Source: Isoetes taiwanensis (lineage: Eukaryota > Streptophyta > Lycopodiopsida > Isoetales > Isoetaceae). Taken from it: a stretch of 64,000 nucleotides of DNA. Below the pieces are notes generated by a model. The model searched no databases and was not told where the DNA came from. It saw only the letters and a program-made list of their open reading frames with translations. The stretch covers positions 113,669 to 177,668 of the forward strand of contig JAJEKV010000480.1 in the NCBI GenBank assembly GCA_021234155.1, in the 5' to 3' direction. A program made the translations under genes and the position numbers. Of the stretch, positions 21,479-31,599 are shown piece after piece; the stretch's first letter is position 1, and each line of letters opens with the position of its first letter.

Positions 21479-22310
21479 TGAAATTATAGTTATGCTTTTC
21501 TGAGTTGTTCCATATTTTTAATCTTTAACACCTAGAACTACTAGATTCCAACTCTACTTCAGATGATTTACTTTCATTGAATGGATGTTATTCTCGTGTA
21601 TAATTTTTCTAATTATTTGATTAATCGCACAAAAGCTATCGATGTTCTAGCCATGCCGACCATTTTTCCCTTTGAAGACAATTGGTACATAATAATAATG
21701 GAAAAAAAAAAGTAATTATTTGCATTGTCATAGTTTAGCATAAGAGGCAAGCCTCTCTTTTTTAAAAGAGGCAATTAATATTACTCAAGAAGAAGAAGAA
21801 GAAGAACGTTACTAATGTCTGTGGGAGATTAACTACATGCTTCATCTAGCTATGCAAGATCAAGGTCTTGTGCACTTGCACTGGTAAAGAAGGCTAATGA
21901 CCCAATATGATCCAGTAAATCTGCGAAGAGGGAAGCACTTATATACTATGGCATGGGCAGACTACGAGCAGATGAGTGAAAATAATGAAATATGAATATA
22001 CAATGTTTTCTCATCAAAGGAATGCTCGCTTCTGAGATGAGTTCCAAGCATGCACTAGCTATTCAAAATGGCGAATAAACCGGTAGCCAGGTCCATGCTA
22101 GTTAGACCTAAATGAGTGCAAAAAAATAATGCTCAACAATTTCAATATTTGCAACACAAACTGGGTACAATGCAGTGCAGTCATAAGATGATTAAAGCGA
22201 TAAGGTTTGACATTAATACGAAGGCACCTGTGGTTAAGGCATAGAAACCCTAGGATAAACTAGTTTATTCTAGGTCCAATGCCATGCATAAGTCCAATAT
22301 CTACTATAAT
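21479..22310. other. Gene-free stretch with a short (GAA)n run
   Basis: A (GAA)6-like run lies at 21788-21806. No gene, RNA gene or mobile-element end is recognised in the rest. Confidence 0.5.
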
Positions 22311-22392
22311 AACATGGGGTCTTAGAGGAAAATTCGATTTGGTTGTGCACAGGACCATATTCGAAACCATTTTAAGCTGAAAGAAACTCATT
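22311..22392. repeat. Host duplication, copy 1, left part
   Basis: The sequence from GGGTCTTAGAGG to TTTTAAGCTGAAAG recurs at 30467-30540. Copy 1 is split by LTR element B and continues at 30143. See the right part and copy 2 for the full extent. Confidence 0.7.
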
Positions 22393-22761
22393 GTTGGGGT
22401 GGTCACCACTCACCACACTCGTCACCACACCACTCACCACTCACCACACTCGTCACCACACTCGTCACCACTCACCACTATTGAGGTGGTATAGGAGATT
22501 GTATACCGTATATGGAGGGAGATACGCACATGCACGCGTGCAGGATATTTGCACGTATGTATTGTGGAGCCATCATGAGCATTGTATTATCTGAGCAGAG
22601 AGAGAAGAACAGAGAGACGGTGTATTGGGAGAGAGTATTTTCATTGATCTAGCTATGGAGATGATGAATCTTTCTGGTGTGCATTGCCTTGATTTGATAG
22701 ATTGAGCTTGGATTAGTGGGGTTTTCATCCTTCTTGCAAGGTTAAAGTTCAGGCTCTAACA
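22393..22761 (+). repeat. 5' LTR of element B
   Basis: Includes a minisatellite of CACCACTCACCACACTCGT-like units (about 22403-22482). The candidate primer binding site TGGCGACCACGG lies at 22765, four bases inside the LTR. Confidence 0.95.
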
Positions 22762-22951
22762 ATTTGGCGACCACGGTGCTCGACAGACCATTGATCGGCA
22801 AGAATTTCCATTGAAAAAGGAGTTGTTACCATTGGTATTGGTGATCGTCGGTAAAGAACGACACCATTGAGGAAGGAGCAATTTCTTGGGTGAAGGGGAT
22901 TTTGCCAAAATTGATTTGTGGGGTAGAATTTGACAAAGGGAGCATAGTTTT

Positions 22952-23770
22952 ATGCCCAAGAGAAGTAAGAAGGATATACCACCAAGCTCTATCGTAACAA
23001 GAAGAGGACCGCTGAGTCAATCTTTGGGCTCAAAATTGCATCAAGATTCAATTTCGTTTTCATATTTGGGAGCAGATCTGGGGTCTAATTCTCAGATCCA
23101 GGAGGTTTTGATTCCATTTACCGATCTAGAAGGTAATCCAATTTCGTTTTTTAAATTGAAGGGAGATTCAATTTCGTTTTTCCAATTTCAAGAAACCCAA
23201 GAAGAGGCAGAGATGGCTGTATTACCACCTATGGTATGGGGTTTTCAGACAATGGGGATTCCAAAGTTTGATGATCTGGTAGATCGGGATCCTTTGAAGC
23301 ATATTGTGAAGTTTGAGAGGTATTGCCAGCAATGTAAGCTACCGGTTGGTGATTATTTACTTTGGTTTCATAGTTCTTTGCAAGATTCAGTGGAGGAATG
23401 GGCACAAACTCATCCAGATACCATGACATATCAGGAATTAAAGGAAGCTTTCATTGCTAATTATCAAGAAGTTCATGGTAAGGATAAGACTATGGAAAGG
23501 TGGACCAATTTCACACAAAAGGAAGATGAATCAATTAGAGAGTATAATCAGAGGTATATTGCGGTTCTCAAAGCCGTCGTTCATTGGAAGATTGCAAGGA
23601 GTGATGAAATGGATATTCAATGGTATGTAAAGGGGCTGAAACGAGCTATTGCTCATAAGGTGAAGGCTAAACAGCCTACAACATTACTAGAGGCACAAAA
23701 AGTATGCTCTCAAAAGGTGAAGATAAGTTGGGATACATTCATGGCGTTCTTTGCTCAGGAGCATAAAAGC
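22952..23770 (+). pseudogene. Gag capsid region of element B
   Basis: The frame from 22952 reads through a Ser/Phe-rich leader into a retrotransposon gag domain (IPKFDDLVDRDPLKHI, LLWFHSSLQDSVEEWAQ, ESIREYNQRYIAVL, YVKGLKRAI). This is the retrotrans_gag fold that forms the virus-like particle. A frameshift near 23760 separates it from the zinc knuckles downstream. Confidence 0.85.
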
Positions 23771-24445
23771 GAGAGGATATTGCAGCCAAGATTTCTAAGC
23801 TTACAATTGGTGAGAAGCCAAGGGAGGTGCAGTTTATTACTTATGAATATTGTGGGTCTATTGGGCATTCTGATACTACATGTAGATTGCTGAAATTCTG
23901 CTCAAGATGCCAAATCAAGGGCCATAATGATCAAGAATGTAGGGAGAAGAGATTCTTTGAGAGGGCCAATCCGTATTTCTTTGTTATGCAACAAGCACCA
24001 TCTATTCCTATTCAACCAATGCAAGCAGCACCTATCATACCACAAGTTCCAATGATGCCACAAGCTCCAATTGCCCAACAAGTTCCAATGGGGTCCACAC
24101 CAATGGTGCACCAAAAACAGGGGATGGTATCCAAGTAAGGCTCATTTATATTGCAAGTTATGTGATAAATTCAAGCATGATGAGACTAACTTGGTGGAAA
24201 ATCCATGGGAAACCAGAATGGGCAACCAACAAGTATCCACCAAAGCGACAAGTGTTTGAATCATTACCTCTTCCTAATAATGATGTTCGCATTCAAGATG
24301 CAAAGTACATTGATAATCCTCAAGTTAAGGCTCTTATTGAGGAGCTTAAGAAGCAAGAGAAGGCAAAATCAGTAGTAAATTGTGGATTTGTTGAGGTGGA
24401 GCATGACCCATTTCAAAGCAAGAAGAAGAGATTGGAGAAGTAAAT
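23770..24445 (+). pseudogene. Gag nucleocapsid region of element B
   Basis: After the shift the frame carries two CCHC zinc knuckles, CGSIGHSDTTC-type and CSRCQIKGHNDQEC (about 23845-23940), and a Pro/Met/Gln-rich linker. Another shift near 24100-24160 leads to a degenerate CKLCDKFKHDET knuckle in one frame. A Lys/Glu-rich tail (24162-24443) follows in another. It is expected to bind the genomic RNA, but is not translatable as one chain here. Confidence 0.8.
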
Positions 24446-24625
24446 GCGCATTACAAGATCACAAAAGGTGGTTCAAGACCAAGAGTAGTGCCAATTGCGG
24501 AGAAGACTAAGACCTCTTTTCCAAAGGCTTTGAAGGAACAAGCTTTGAAGGTGTCAGCACCTAAGAAGGTGCAATTCAATGTCTTGCCCAAGTAATTTCG
24601 GTCTATAGAAGAAAATCAGCCCATA

Positions 24626-25123
24626 GTGATGCCTCCTATGGTGGATGAGGAAATTCAAAATGAAGATGATGTGATCAGCCAAGTTTTGGCCACTAAAGTT
24701 ACACTTACTCTTGAGCAATTGATACATTATTCTCCAAATTTGTTGCAAGAGTTAGGGGGAAGAACAAAATCAGAAATTTCAGTCCAACAAATCATATCAA
24801 ATGATACCGACAAGAGGAGGATGGAGCCACCAGCCCGGCAATCCAAGGATCCTGGGCCATTTCTTTGTGATGTGAGTATTAATGGATATCTAATCAAAGA
24901 GGCCAACATAGATACCGGTAGCGGAGTGAATGTAATGCCTTATCATATAATGCTTCAAGTTGGATTGAAAATGATGGAATCGACAACTATGATGCTCAAA
25001 GCATTCAATCAAATGAAGGTGCAGCCTATGGGAGTCATAAAAAATGTCTTATGCAAGGTCTATGAGGTGGAAGCAATCTTGGATTTCATGGTTTTGAAAT
25101 TTCGAGAGAGAGTGTGCATTTGA
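24626..25123 (+). pseudogene. Aspartic protease of element B
   Basis: The frame contains IDTGSGVNVMPYHIM (about 24907-24950), the D-T-G active site of a retropepsin, and KVQPMGVIKNV downstream. Similar spacing and residues (SGVNIMP) are found in the protease of element A, so the two belong to related lineages. The frame closes at 25123 and the next open frame starts at 25134. Confidence 0.85.
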
Positions 25124-25133
25124 AACTTATACT

Positions 25134-26082
25134 TTGTTCTTGAGCCGTACATGGTTAGATCTTTGTACAAAAGTTGAGACTTCATGGAGGAAGCGCGAAA
25201 TGAACATCTTTCAAGGAGAATACAAGGTTACTATAGATCATCCTCTGAAATCAGCAAAAGGTACCTTTCTTTGCAATCCTTCTTTGAGCAGCCCGCAGTT
25301 AAAAATCAGCCAAGAGAATGCCATGGTGTCAGGGCAGCAAGGTCTTAGTTGTTTTCATGTCTTGGAAGTGGGTGACAAGGAAGATAAGACTTTGTACAAG
25401 TGGTTAAAAGGTACCCAAATTTCAGAAATATGTCATTTACAGCAGCAAGTTGCAGATAAGTATATCCAAAGACTTGAAAGTATTGGTGAAGATGAGTTAC
25501 AAGAGACTCTTGTAAACATGCAGGAGGAGTCCATTCAAAGACCCAGTGGGGAGACTTTATTTCAGCAAGGTATTGATCAAGATCAAGTAGAGATGTTGAT
25601 TTTGACATCAAACATGGATGGAATAAACAGAAATCAGCCCACTACGGAAGGACAAATGTATTTTGATGGTGCATTCTCTAAACTCAAGAATTATGGAGGT
25701 GTAGGAGTATTTCTGATATATGGGCATAAGAAGAAGATTGTTACATTGAGTATACCATGCAATGCAAGCAGTAATAATGAGGCTGAATATCATGCACTTA
25801 TTCAATGGATGACTTTAGCAAAGAAGAAGCATGTTGATTGTTTGACTATTTGTGGAGACTCTTTGTTGGTGTGTCAACAACTTATGGATCAATTTCAGGT
25901 TTTACGTGCTAATTTGAGAGGCTTACATCAGCAAGCCATGGATTTGAAGTCCTATTTTCAGCAATGCATTGTGGTACATGTTCCAAGAGAACAAAATAGT
26001 GTGGCAGATGCTTTAGCACAATCGGCAATGGTGCAAGCAGCTTGGTGGCATGCGCACATTCTCGAGGATGAGGTAAATCATA
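25134..26082 (+). pseudogene. Additional archaeal-type RNase H (RVT_3-like), upstream of RT
   Basis: Residues from GQMYFDGAFS (Asp near 25664), through SSNNEAEYHALI (Glu near 25783), ICGDSLLVCQQL (Asp near 25857) to HVPREQNSVADALA (Asp near 26006) reproduce the motifs and D-E-D-D spacing of the RVT_3/archaeal-like RNase H family. All four carboxylates are present. This domain is separate from the ordinary RNase H that follows the reverse transcriptase. In Tat-type plant elements such a second RNase H lies after the first, before integrase; here it precedes the reverse transcriptase. It would degrade RNA in RNA:DNA hybrids during reverse transcription. The upstream third of the frame is an unrecognised Gln/Glu-rich spacer. 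Confidence 0.85.
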
Positions 26083-26305
26083 TCAGTCCATGTTCATCAC
26101 ATTCACCACAGTCATCACCTGCACCACATTCACTACCGTCACCACATTCACCACAGTCACCACATTCACCACATTCACCACATTCATCACTGTCACCACA
26201 TTCATCACCGTCACCACATTCACCACATTCGCCACAATCACCACATTCACCACATTCGCCATAGTCACCACATTCACCATCTTCATTACAGTCACCACAT
26301 TCAGT
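26083..26305 (+). repeat. CACCACATT-type minisatellite coding a Ser-Pro-His linker
   Basis: Units of about nine bases (CACCACATT, CACCACAGT, CACCGTCAC) repeat through the linker between the extra RNase H and the reverse transcriptase. In the coding frame they give repeated PHS and PQS triplets. A TAG at 26262-26264 ends this frame. The same CACCAC-rich motif fills part of the LTR of this element. The reverse strand gives a Cys/Gly-rich open frame that is a by-product of the repeat. Confidence 0.85.
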
Positions 26306-26342
26306 CAAGAACATCAATATTTCTCAAGGAAATCAAGAAGAA

Positions 26343-27299
26343 TTGGTTACTATTGGAGGAGATCTTACTCAAGAGGAGGAACGCGATTTAATATCTTTAT
26401 TAAGAGAATTCAGGGATGTTTTGGCAAGAAATTACAAAGAATTGAAAGGCATTCCACCAGAGGTTGTGGTGCATACCATTGATTTGAAACAAGGATCAAA
26501 ACCAGTCCAACAAGCTCAAAGGCGAATGAGTCCAGCAATAGAGGAGCAAGTAAAGGCTGAAGTTATGAAGCTTTTGGAGGCGGGATTTATTGTACCAGTG
26601 CCAAATTCAGATTGGATCAGTTCTATTGTCCCAGTGAGAAAACCAAATAACTAAATCCGAGTATGCATTGATTACAGGGATCTCAATAAAGCTACCAAAA
26701 GAGATACACCATTCATAGACACTTTATTGGATATTGTTGCAGGAAATCATGCCTATTCTTTCTTGGATGGGTACTCAGGATATAATCAGATCCAAATCTA
26801 TCCACCACATCAAGCAATGACGGCTTTTCGAACACCTTTTGGCATCTATGCTTACAAGGTATTACCTTTTGGCCTCACAAATGCTCCAGCCACATTTCGG
26901 AGAGCTATGACATATGCTTTTCATGATATTTTAGACTTTTTGAGAGTCTTTATAGATGACTTAACAGTATTTTCTAATCCAAGAAAGGATCATTTGGATC
27001 ATCTCAGAAAAGTTCTTGAAAGATGTCGGTTGTATGGTATAAGTTTGAATCCTGCTAAGTGTATTTTCTTCACTAGAGGAGGAAAATTATTGGGCAATTA
27101 TGTTTCAGAAAAGGGATTACAAGTGGATCATGGTAAGATTGCAGCCTTGGAGAAGGTCAAACCACCTACAAATGTATCCCAAGTGAGAAGCTTATATGGT
27201 AGGTATTTGCACAATTTTGCTAAAATAACCCAGCCACTTGTGGATTGTATGAAGCCAGGGCAGAATTTTAGATGGAAGGAGGACGCTCAAGAAGCTTGA
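26343..27299 (+). pseudogene. Reverse transcriptase of element B
   Basis: The domain starts at about 26500 (PVQQAQRRMSPA) and runs through IRVCIDYRDLN, SFLDGYSGYNQI, LPFGLTNAPATF and the catalytic VFIDDLTVFS (about 26948-26975) to the connection region. A TAA at 26652-26654 replaces one codon just before IRVCIDY. A frameshift or stop at 27297 separates it from RNase H. Otherwise the polymerase residues are all present. Confidence 0.9.
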
Positions 27300-28095
27300 A
27301 TGGTGCCTTGGACGATTGAGAGAGAGAACTTTGCTGATTCCTCCAAGAATGAGTGAGCCATTTCATTTATTCTTTACAGTTTGGGATCAAGCTTTGGCTG
27401 TCACACTATGTCAGAAAAATCAGCAAAAGCATTATGATGTGAATTACTATGCTAGCAGGGTGTTAACTCCACAAGAGCAGAAATGGACTCATGTGGAGCA
27501 TCTTGGGTTGGCATTGAAGTGGGCCTTGAATAAATTTAGACATTATCTTCTTCCTTCACAATGGAATTCAGCAAATGTACAGTATGTTTACATTCATATG
27601 GATGTGAACCCATTGCCATGCATTTACAACAAGACTGTCCAAGATCCTAAGTTTACAAGATGGGCTCTTATCATACAAGAATTTGAGTTGAAGTATGTTA
27701 AGATGGCTCAAGGAGCTCATAATCCAAGTGCCTATTTGAGTAGTGGTACTGAAATAGAAGAGGAAACAGACCAGCAAGTAGCATTTCAGGATAATGGAGT
27801 ATTACAAGGGTTCATTGAGACCGTGGATCTTTGGTATGCCAATATATACAGGTATTTACAAGATCAGACTTATCCTTCATCATTTTCAAGGCACCAAAAG
27901 CATGCTTTTAGAGTGCAAGCAGCTAGTTATGTGGTGCATGAAGCTATTCTTTATAAGAGGACTATGAAAGGTCTCTTATTAAGGTGTGTTGCTGGTCAGC
28001 AAACTCATGATTTGTTGCAGCAAGCACATGATTGTCAGGGGCATTTTGCAGCCAGAACCACAGCTAGGAAGATCCTTCATTGGGGATATTATTGA
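27300..28095 (+). pseudogene. Ordinary RNase H and integrase start of element B
   Basis: The frame from about 27316 gives TVWDQALAVTLCQ, YYASRVLTPQEQKW and LNKFRHYLLPSQW, the gypsy RNase H between RT and integrase. The last catalytic position is unusual: HNPSAYLSS stands where other elements have ADALSR. The frame continues through a spacer into the first part of the integrase zinc domain (HDCQGHFAARTTARKIL). It ends at TGA (28093-28095), where relatives have Trp; one G-to-A change explains the stop. Confidence 0.85.
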
Positions 28096-28187
28096 CCAAC
28101 ACTTTACAAGGATACTAGAGACTTTGTTAGCAAATGTGAGAAGTGTCAAAGGCATAAACAATTAACAGGCCACAATAATATGCCATT
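28096..28187 (+). pseudogene. Integrase zinc-binding domain remainder, element B
   Basis: Beyond the TGA the same frame carries FVSKCEKCQRHK, completing the HHCC zinc site. It reaches the MPL block, where the MITE has inserted. Confidence 0.8.
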
Positions 28188-28438
28188 GGGCAAAAGTATG
28201 CTGGTGGGTATCAAAAGCAGGCGTCCGGACACATGCTGACAGCACTCATATAGCACCCCATATGGCAGCTTGTTTAAGGTGTTACTGGTACTAGCACACG
28301 GTAATTAGGTAATCAATAGAAATATGTAACAACTCCAATTAATAACAAGTGGAATACTATGATAGAATAGTACATCCAGGGTGCTGATCTAAGTGCTGGG
28401 GCCGCGTTTTTATGATACCCACTAGCATATTTTTGCCC
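28188..28438. mobile_element. MITE with about 35-bp terminal inverted repeats in integrase B
   Basis: The ends GGGCAAAAGTATGCTGGTGG and, from the other side, GGGCAAAAATATGCTAGTGG form imperfect inverted repeats that continue for about 35 bp. The insert of about 250 bp is flanked by CATT (CCATT if the end is placed one base earlier) at 28184-28187 and 28439-28442. Removing it and one duplication restores the reading frame across the integrase MP...HP junction. It has no coding capacity. The superfamily is not assigned. Confidence 0.88.
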
Positions 28439-29355
28439 CATTCCATCCTATTTTAAGTGTTGGTCCATTTCATATGTGGGGATTGGATTACATTGGGCCT
28501 ATCAATCCTCCATCTTCCAAAGGTCATAAGTATATCTTGGCAGCCACATACATGTTTACAAAGTGGGTAGAAGCAATTCCAGCAAAGCATGCTACAGAGA
28601 ATACCACAGTAAGCTTCCTTTATCACAATTTGATTTCTCGGTTTGGTGTTCCAACCATTCTTTTGTCGGATCGGGGAACTCATTTCATGGGGAAAGTAGT
28701 AGCTCAGTTAACAGAAAAGATTGGTGTTTAACATGTGCAAGCTTCTGCTTATTATCCACAGGGAAATGGACAAGCTGAGTCCACTAACAAAATTATGAAA
28801 GCTATCTTGGCCAAAACAGTGAAGGATAATCAAAGAAATTGGCATGAAGCCTTGACAGGTGCATTATGGAGTTTCAGGTGTACTTATAAGTTGGCCACAG
28901 GATTTACACCATTTGAATTGGTTTATGGAGTGCAGGCTGTAATGCCTATTCATTTGGACATTCCTTTGTGTTCATTTGTGGAGCTATCTTATTATGAGAA
29001 TTTAGGAGAAGTTCCAACTCCAAATCAAGGGCATAATAGGATGGATGATTTGCTGCAATTGCAAGAGATGAGACAAGAAGCAGCAGCCTTCAATTTGAGA
29101 CATAAACAGAAAGTAAAGCTTATCAAAGACAAGTTACAGGTTGTCAATCCATTTGAGGAAGGGCAATTGGTGTTGTGCAGGACCACTAAGAAGCATCTAT
29201 CCAAATTTCAAAGCCCATGGGAAGGCCCATTTCTGATTGATAAAGAGGTACCAGGTGAGGCTTTCTACTTGATGACTCCAGAAGGAGAATTGTTGCCTAA
29301 TCCTAGAAATGGCAAGGATCTCAGGCCTTATTTTGAAAGAGAAGTGCTATTCTAA
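28439..29355 (+). pseudogene. Integrase catalytic core and C-terminus of element B
   Basis: From the right edge of the MITE the frame gives MWGLDYIGPI (first Asp), ILLSDRGTHF (second Asp, near 28668) and NGQAESTNK (Glu near 28777), the D,D(35)E triad. A TAA at 28729-28731 interrupts between the second Asp and the Glu. The C-terminal part (28735-29355) is open and ends with a GPFLIDKE / RNGKDLRPYF block and no chromodomain. Confidence 0.9.
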
Positions 29356-29774
29356 GGGATTCAGATTTGGCATAGCTCCAATTACAGAGAATTTGTGGAG
29401 AACTTTTGGGTAACAGCATGTCATTTTTCTGTAAAAACAGATGGCGACAGTTCCATAATACACAATATATCCTACATCAAAAGATGTGTTTCAGCGATAC
29501 GAATCCAACGAGCTATGGTGCAGGTCAAACAGAGTTCTGGAACTCAAGATATCAGCTTTCAAAGTTTGCCACAGTTACAGAGGCTCTGTTTCGTCACTGT
29601 CATTTTGGACCAATTTGTTTTGTACCAGTCATTTGGATTTGAGGAGGGTAATTGTCTTTCTAAACATACATGTAAATATGTCATTTGGGGACATGTCCCA
29701 AGGACCATATTAGTATTTTTGTTGTTGTGGGTTCTCCGCCACGGAGTGGCACATTTTCCCACTGTGGTCGCCAC
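29356..29774 (+). other. 3' untranslated part of element B
   Basis: No protein is recognised here. A purine run GAGGAGGG lies at 29641-29648, well short of the LTR. The bases touching the LTR are not a polypurine tract but GTGGTCGCCAC (29764-29774), the reverse complement of the candidate primer binding site. Confidence 0.6.
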
Positions 29775-30142
29775 TGTTGGGGTGGTCACCACTCACCACA
29801 CTCGTCACCACACCACTCACCACTCACCACACTCGTCACCACACTCGTCACCACTCACCACTATTGAGGTGGTATAGGAGATTGTATACCGTATATGGAG
29901 GGAGATACGCACATGCACGCGTGCAGGATATTTGCACGTATGCATTGTGGAGCCATCATGAGCATTGTATTATCTGAGCAGAGAGAGAAGAACAGAGAGA
30001 CGGTGTATTGGGAGAGAGTATTTTCATTGATCTAGCTATAGATGATGAATCTTTGTGGTGTGCATTGCCTTGATTTGATAGATTGAACTTGGATTAGTGG
30101 GTTTTTCATCCTTCTTGCAAGGTTAGAGTTCAGGCTCTAACA
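29775..30142 (+). repeat. 3' LTR of element B
   Basis: Matches 22393-22761 apart from a few substitutions and a small indel, and includes the same CACCAC minisatellite (about 29785-29864). Target duplication CTCAT follows. Confidence 0.95.
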
Positions 30143-30619
30143 CTCATATTATGAAATGAAGGGGGTTCGGGGGAGGGAATGAGGGAGGGATAGGTCTAAT
30201 TGGAGAATATAATCATATTCAATTGTTATAGTTGTATTTGCGAAAGCATTCTCTTTAGAGAACTGATATTTTTTGTAGGGGTCTGTCATGTTCCAACCAT
30301 AGGCTTCACCCTATACATGCTTCAAAACTATAGGCGCCTCAAGTCATAATTGACCATTATTGAAATTAGAGACACCCATAGGCCCCAACATACATTCTGG
30401 GTCATGGGATCGACGGATCCAATGACCAAAGTAGTGGTACACCTTGTTTCGATTGTTTATCATAACAACAAGGGTCTTAGAGGGAAATTGATGTGGTTGT
30501 GCAAAGGACCATAAATGAAACCATTTTATGCTGAGAGTTATGTTACTACAAAGAAAAAGATAGGTCTAAAAGATAATCACATCTAACTGTCGGTTGTATT
30601 TGTGAAATCTTTCTCTTGA
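30143..30619. repeat. Host duplication: copy 1 right part and copy 2 left part
   Basis: The sequence after element B (ATAGGTCTAATTGG, GTTGTATTTGCGAAAGCATTCTCTT) resembles 30560-30618 (ATAGGTCTAAAAG, GTTGTATTTGTGAAATCTTTCTCTT). Likewise 22311-22392 resembles 30467-30540. Two tandem copies of one unit therefore exist, the first split by element B and the second by LINE copy 2. No gene is seen. Confidence 0.7.
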
Positions 30620-31043
30620 TGATCCGCTTTGGCTTGAGACAGCCGCTATTCAGCATACACGGCACTCCCAGGATATGGTGGCTAGACCATTTGGCAGGTA
30701 GCTGGTCCAGCTCTGCCAGGCTTTTGACATGGTAATTTGTAATGGTATGCAGCGATGGCCACACTCAGGGGGAACTATATGATGACATAGACCGCTATAG
30801 ACAGCAGGGACAGGTGCTTTTGCTAGGAGATTTCAATGCTCGTCTGGGCTTGATTCGCGATCCATCGACTTTCAAAGCGGCGCTAATGCCGATCCGCTTT
30901 GGCTCGAGGCGGCCGCTTATTCAAAGCATACGGCACTCCGGGGATATGGTGGCTAGACCATTTGGCGACCGGTGGTCCAGCTCTGCCCGGGTTTTGACAT
31001 GGTAATTTGTAATGGTATGCGCGATGGCCACACTTTCGGGGGT
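30620..31043 (+). repeat. Internal direct duplication in LINE copy 2
   Basis: About 150 bp (GATCCGCTTTGG... to GGTATGC...GATGGCCACACT) occurs at 30621-30770 and again at about 30891-31043. The GELYDDIDRYRQQ...GDFNAR sequence lies between the copies. The copies differ in short patches. In the normal order the block should follow the GDFNAR motif, so the first copy is the displaced one. Confidence 0.8.
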
Positions 31044-31250
31044 GTTGCGGGGAGTGATAGGCAGGATGGGGGAGCTAGTGTGTTGGATTACCTTCTCGCT
31101 CACGGTAGCGGCACTTGACATGGTTACACACTTCTCCATTGGCACAAGCTGTTGGGGATGAGGAGGCTTTATCGGATCACTACCCACTTTATGTCACTTG
31201 AATTGGGAGCACTCAATAGTGGAGACACCGCAAAGGGGGCGTGGAGGATT
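30770..31250 (+). pseudogene. LINE endonuclease (APE-like) remnant
   Basis: The segment encodes QQGQVLLLGDFNARLG (about 30808-30850), the GDFN motif of the apurinic/apyrimidinic-type endonuclease that nicks target DNA for LINE insertion. Later pieces in shifted frames (VCNGM, GGASVLDYLLAHG, SDHYPL-like) fit the C-terminal half of the same domain. It is too fragmented to be active. Confidence 0.75.
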
Positions 31251-31599
31251 ACCATACATCCCACGCTATCAGAAGCAGGGACAGTATGAATCTCTGTTGG
31301 TGCGGGAGTTACAGGAGTTTGATAGCTTCTACACTTTGCAAGGACGGTGTGCATGGCTGGTGAGGCGCTGGCCATTTGCCGGGTGCTTCTTTGCGGTGAA
31401 AGGGCCTCCAAGGAGGGACACCGCGCATTTTCCCTGAGATCCCGTGGTTTGATGCTGATTGCAAGGCTCTAAAGAGCCAGTTGCGTTTGGTCATAGATCC
31501 ACAATTGCAGCCACAGAATACGAAGACTATAAGCTCTTCCTAAAAGCCAAGAAGGGGAGATACATGGCGAAACTTCGAGGCCTTTGTTTGACATGCTCA

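Larger units (their letters stand above)
22393..30142 (+). mobile_element. Ty3/gypsy LTR retrotransposon B with an extra RNase H
   Basis: A 7.75-kb element with 369/368-bp LTRs (22393-22761 and 29775-30142), each TGTTGGGG...CTCTAACA. It is flanked by the 5-bp target duplication CTCAT (22388-22392 and 30143-30147). Order of domains on the plus strand: gag, zinc knuckles, protease, an additional archaeal-type RNase H, a Ser-Pro-His repeat, reverse transcriptase, the usual RNase H, integrase. No chromodomain is present. The LTRs differ at about seven sites by eye, so insertion is fairly recent. The coding region nevertheless has several stops and frameshifts and a MITE inside integrase. Confidence 0.96.

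Noticed and set aside
26078-26317. Minus-strand Cys/Gly-rich open frame of about 79 residues resembling a metal-binding repeat protein
   Set aside because: It is the reverse reading of the CACCAC minisatellite in element B; all frames of such a repeat stay open.
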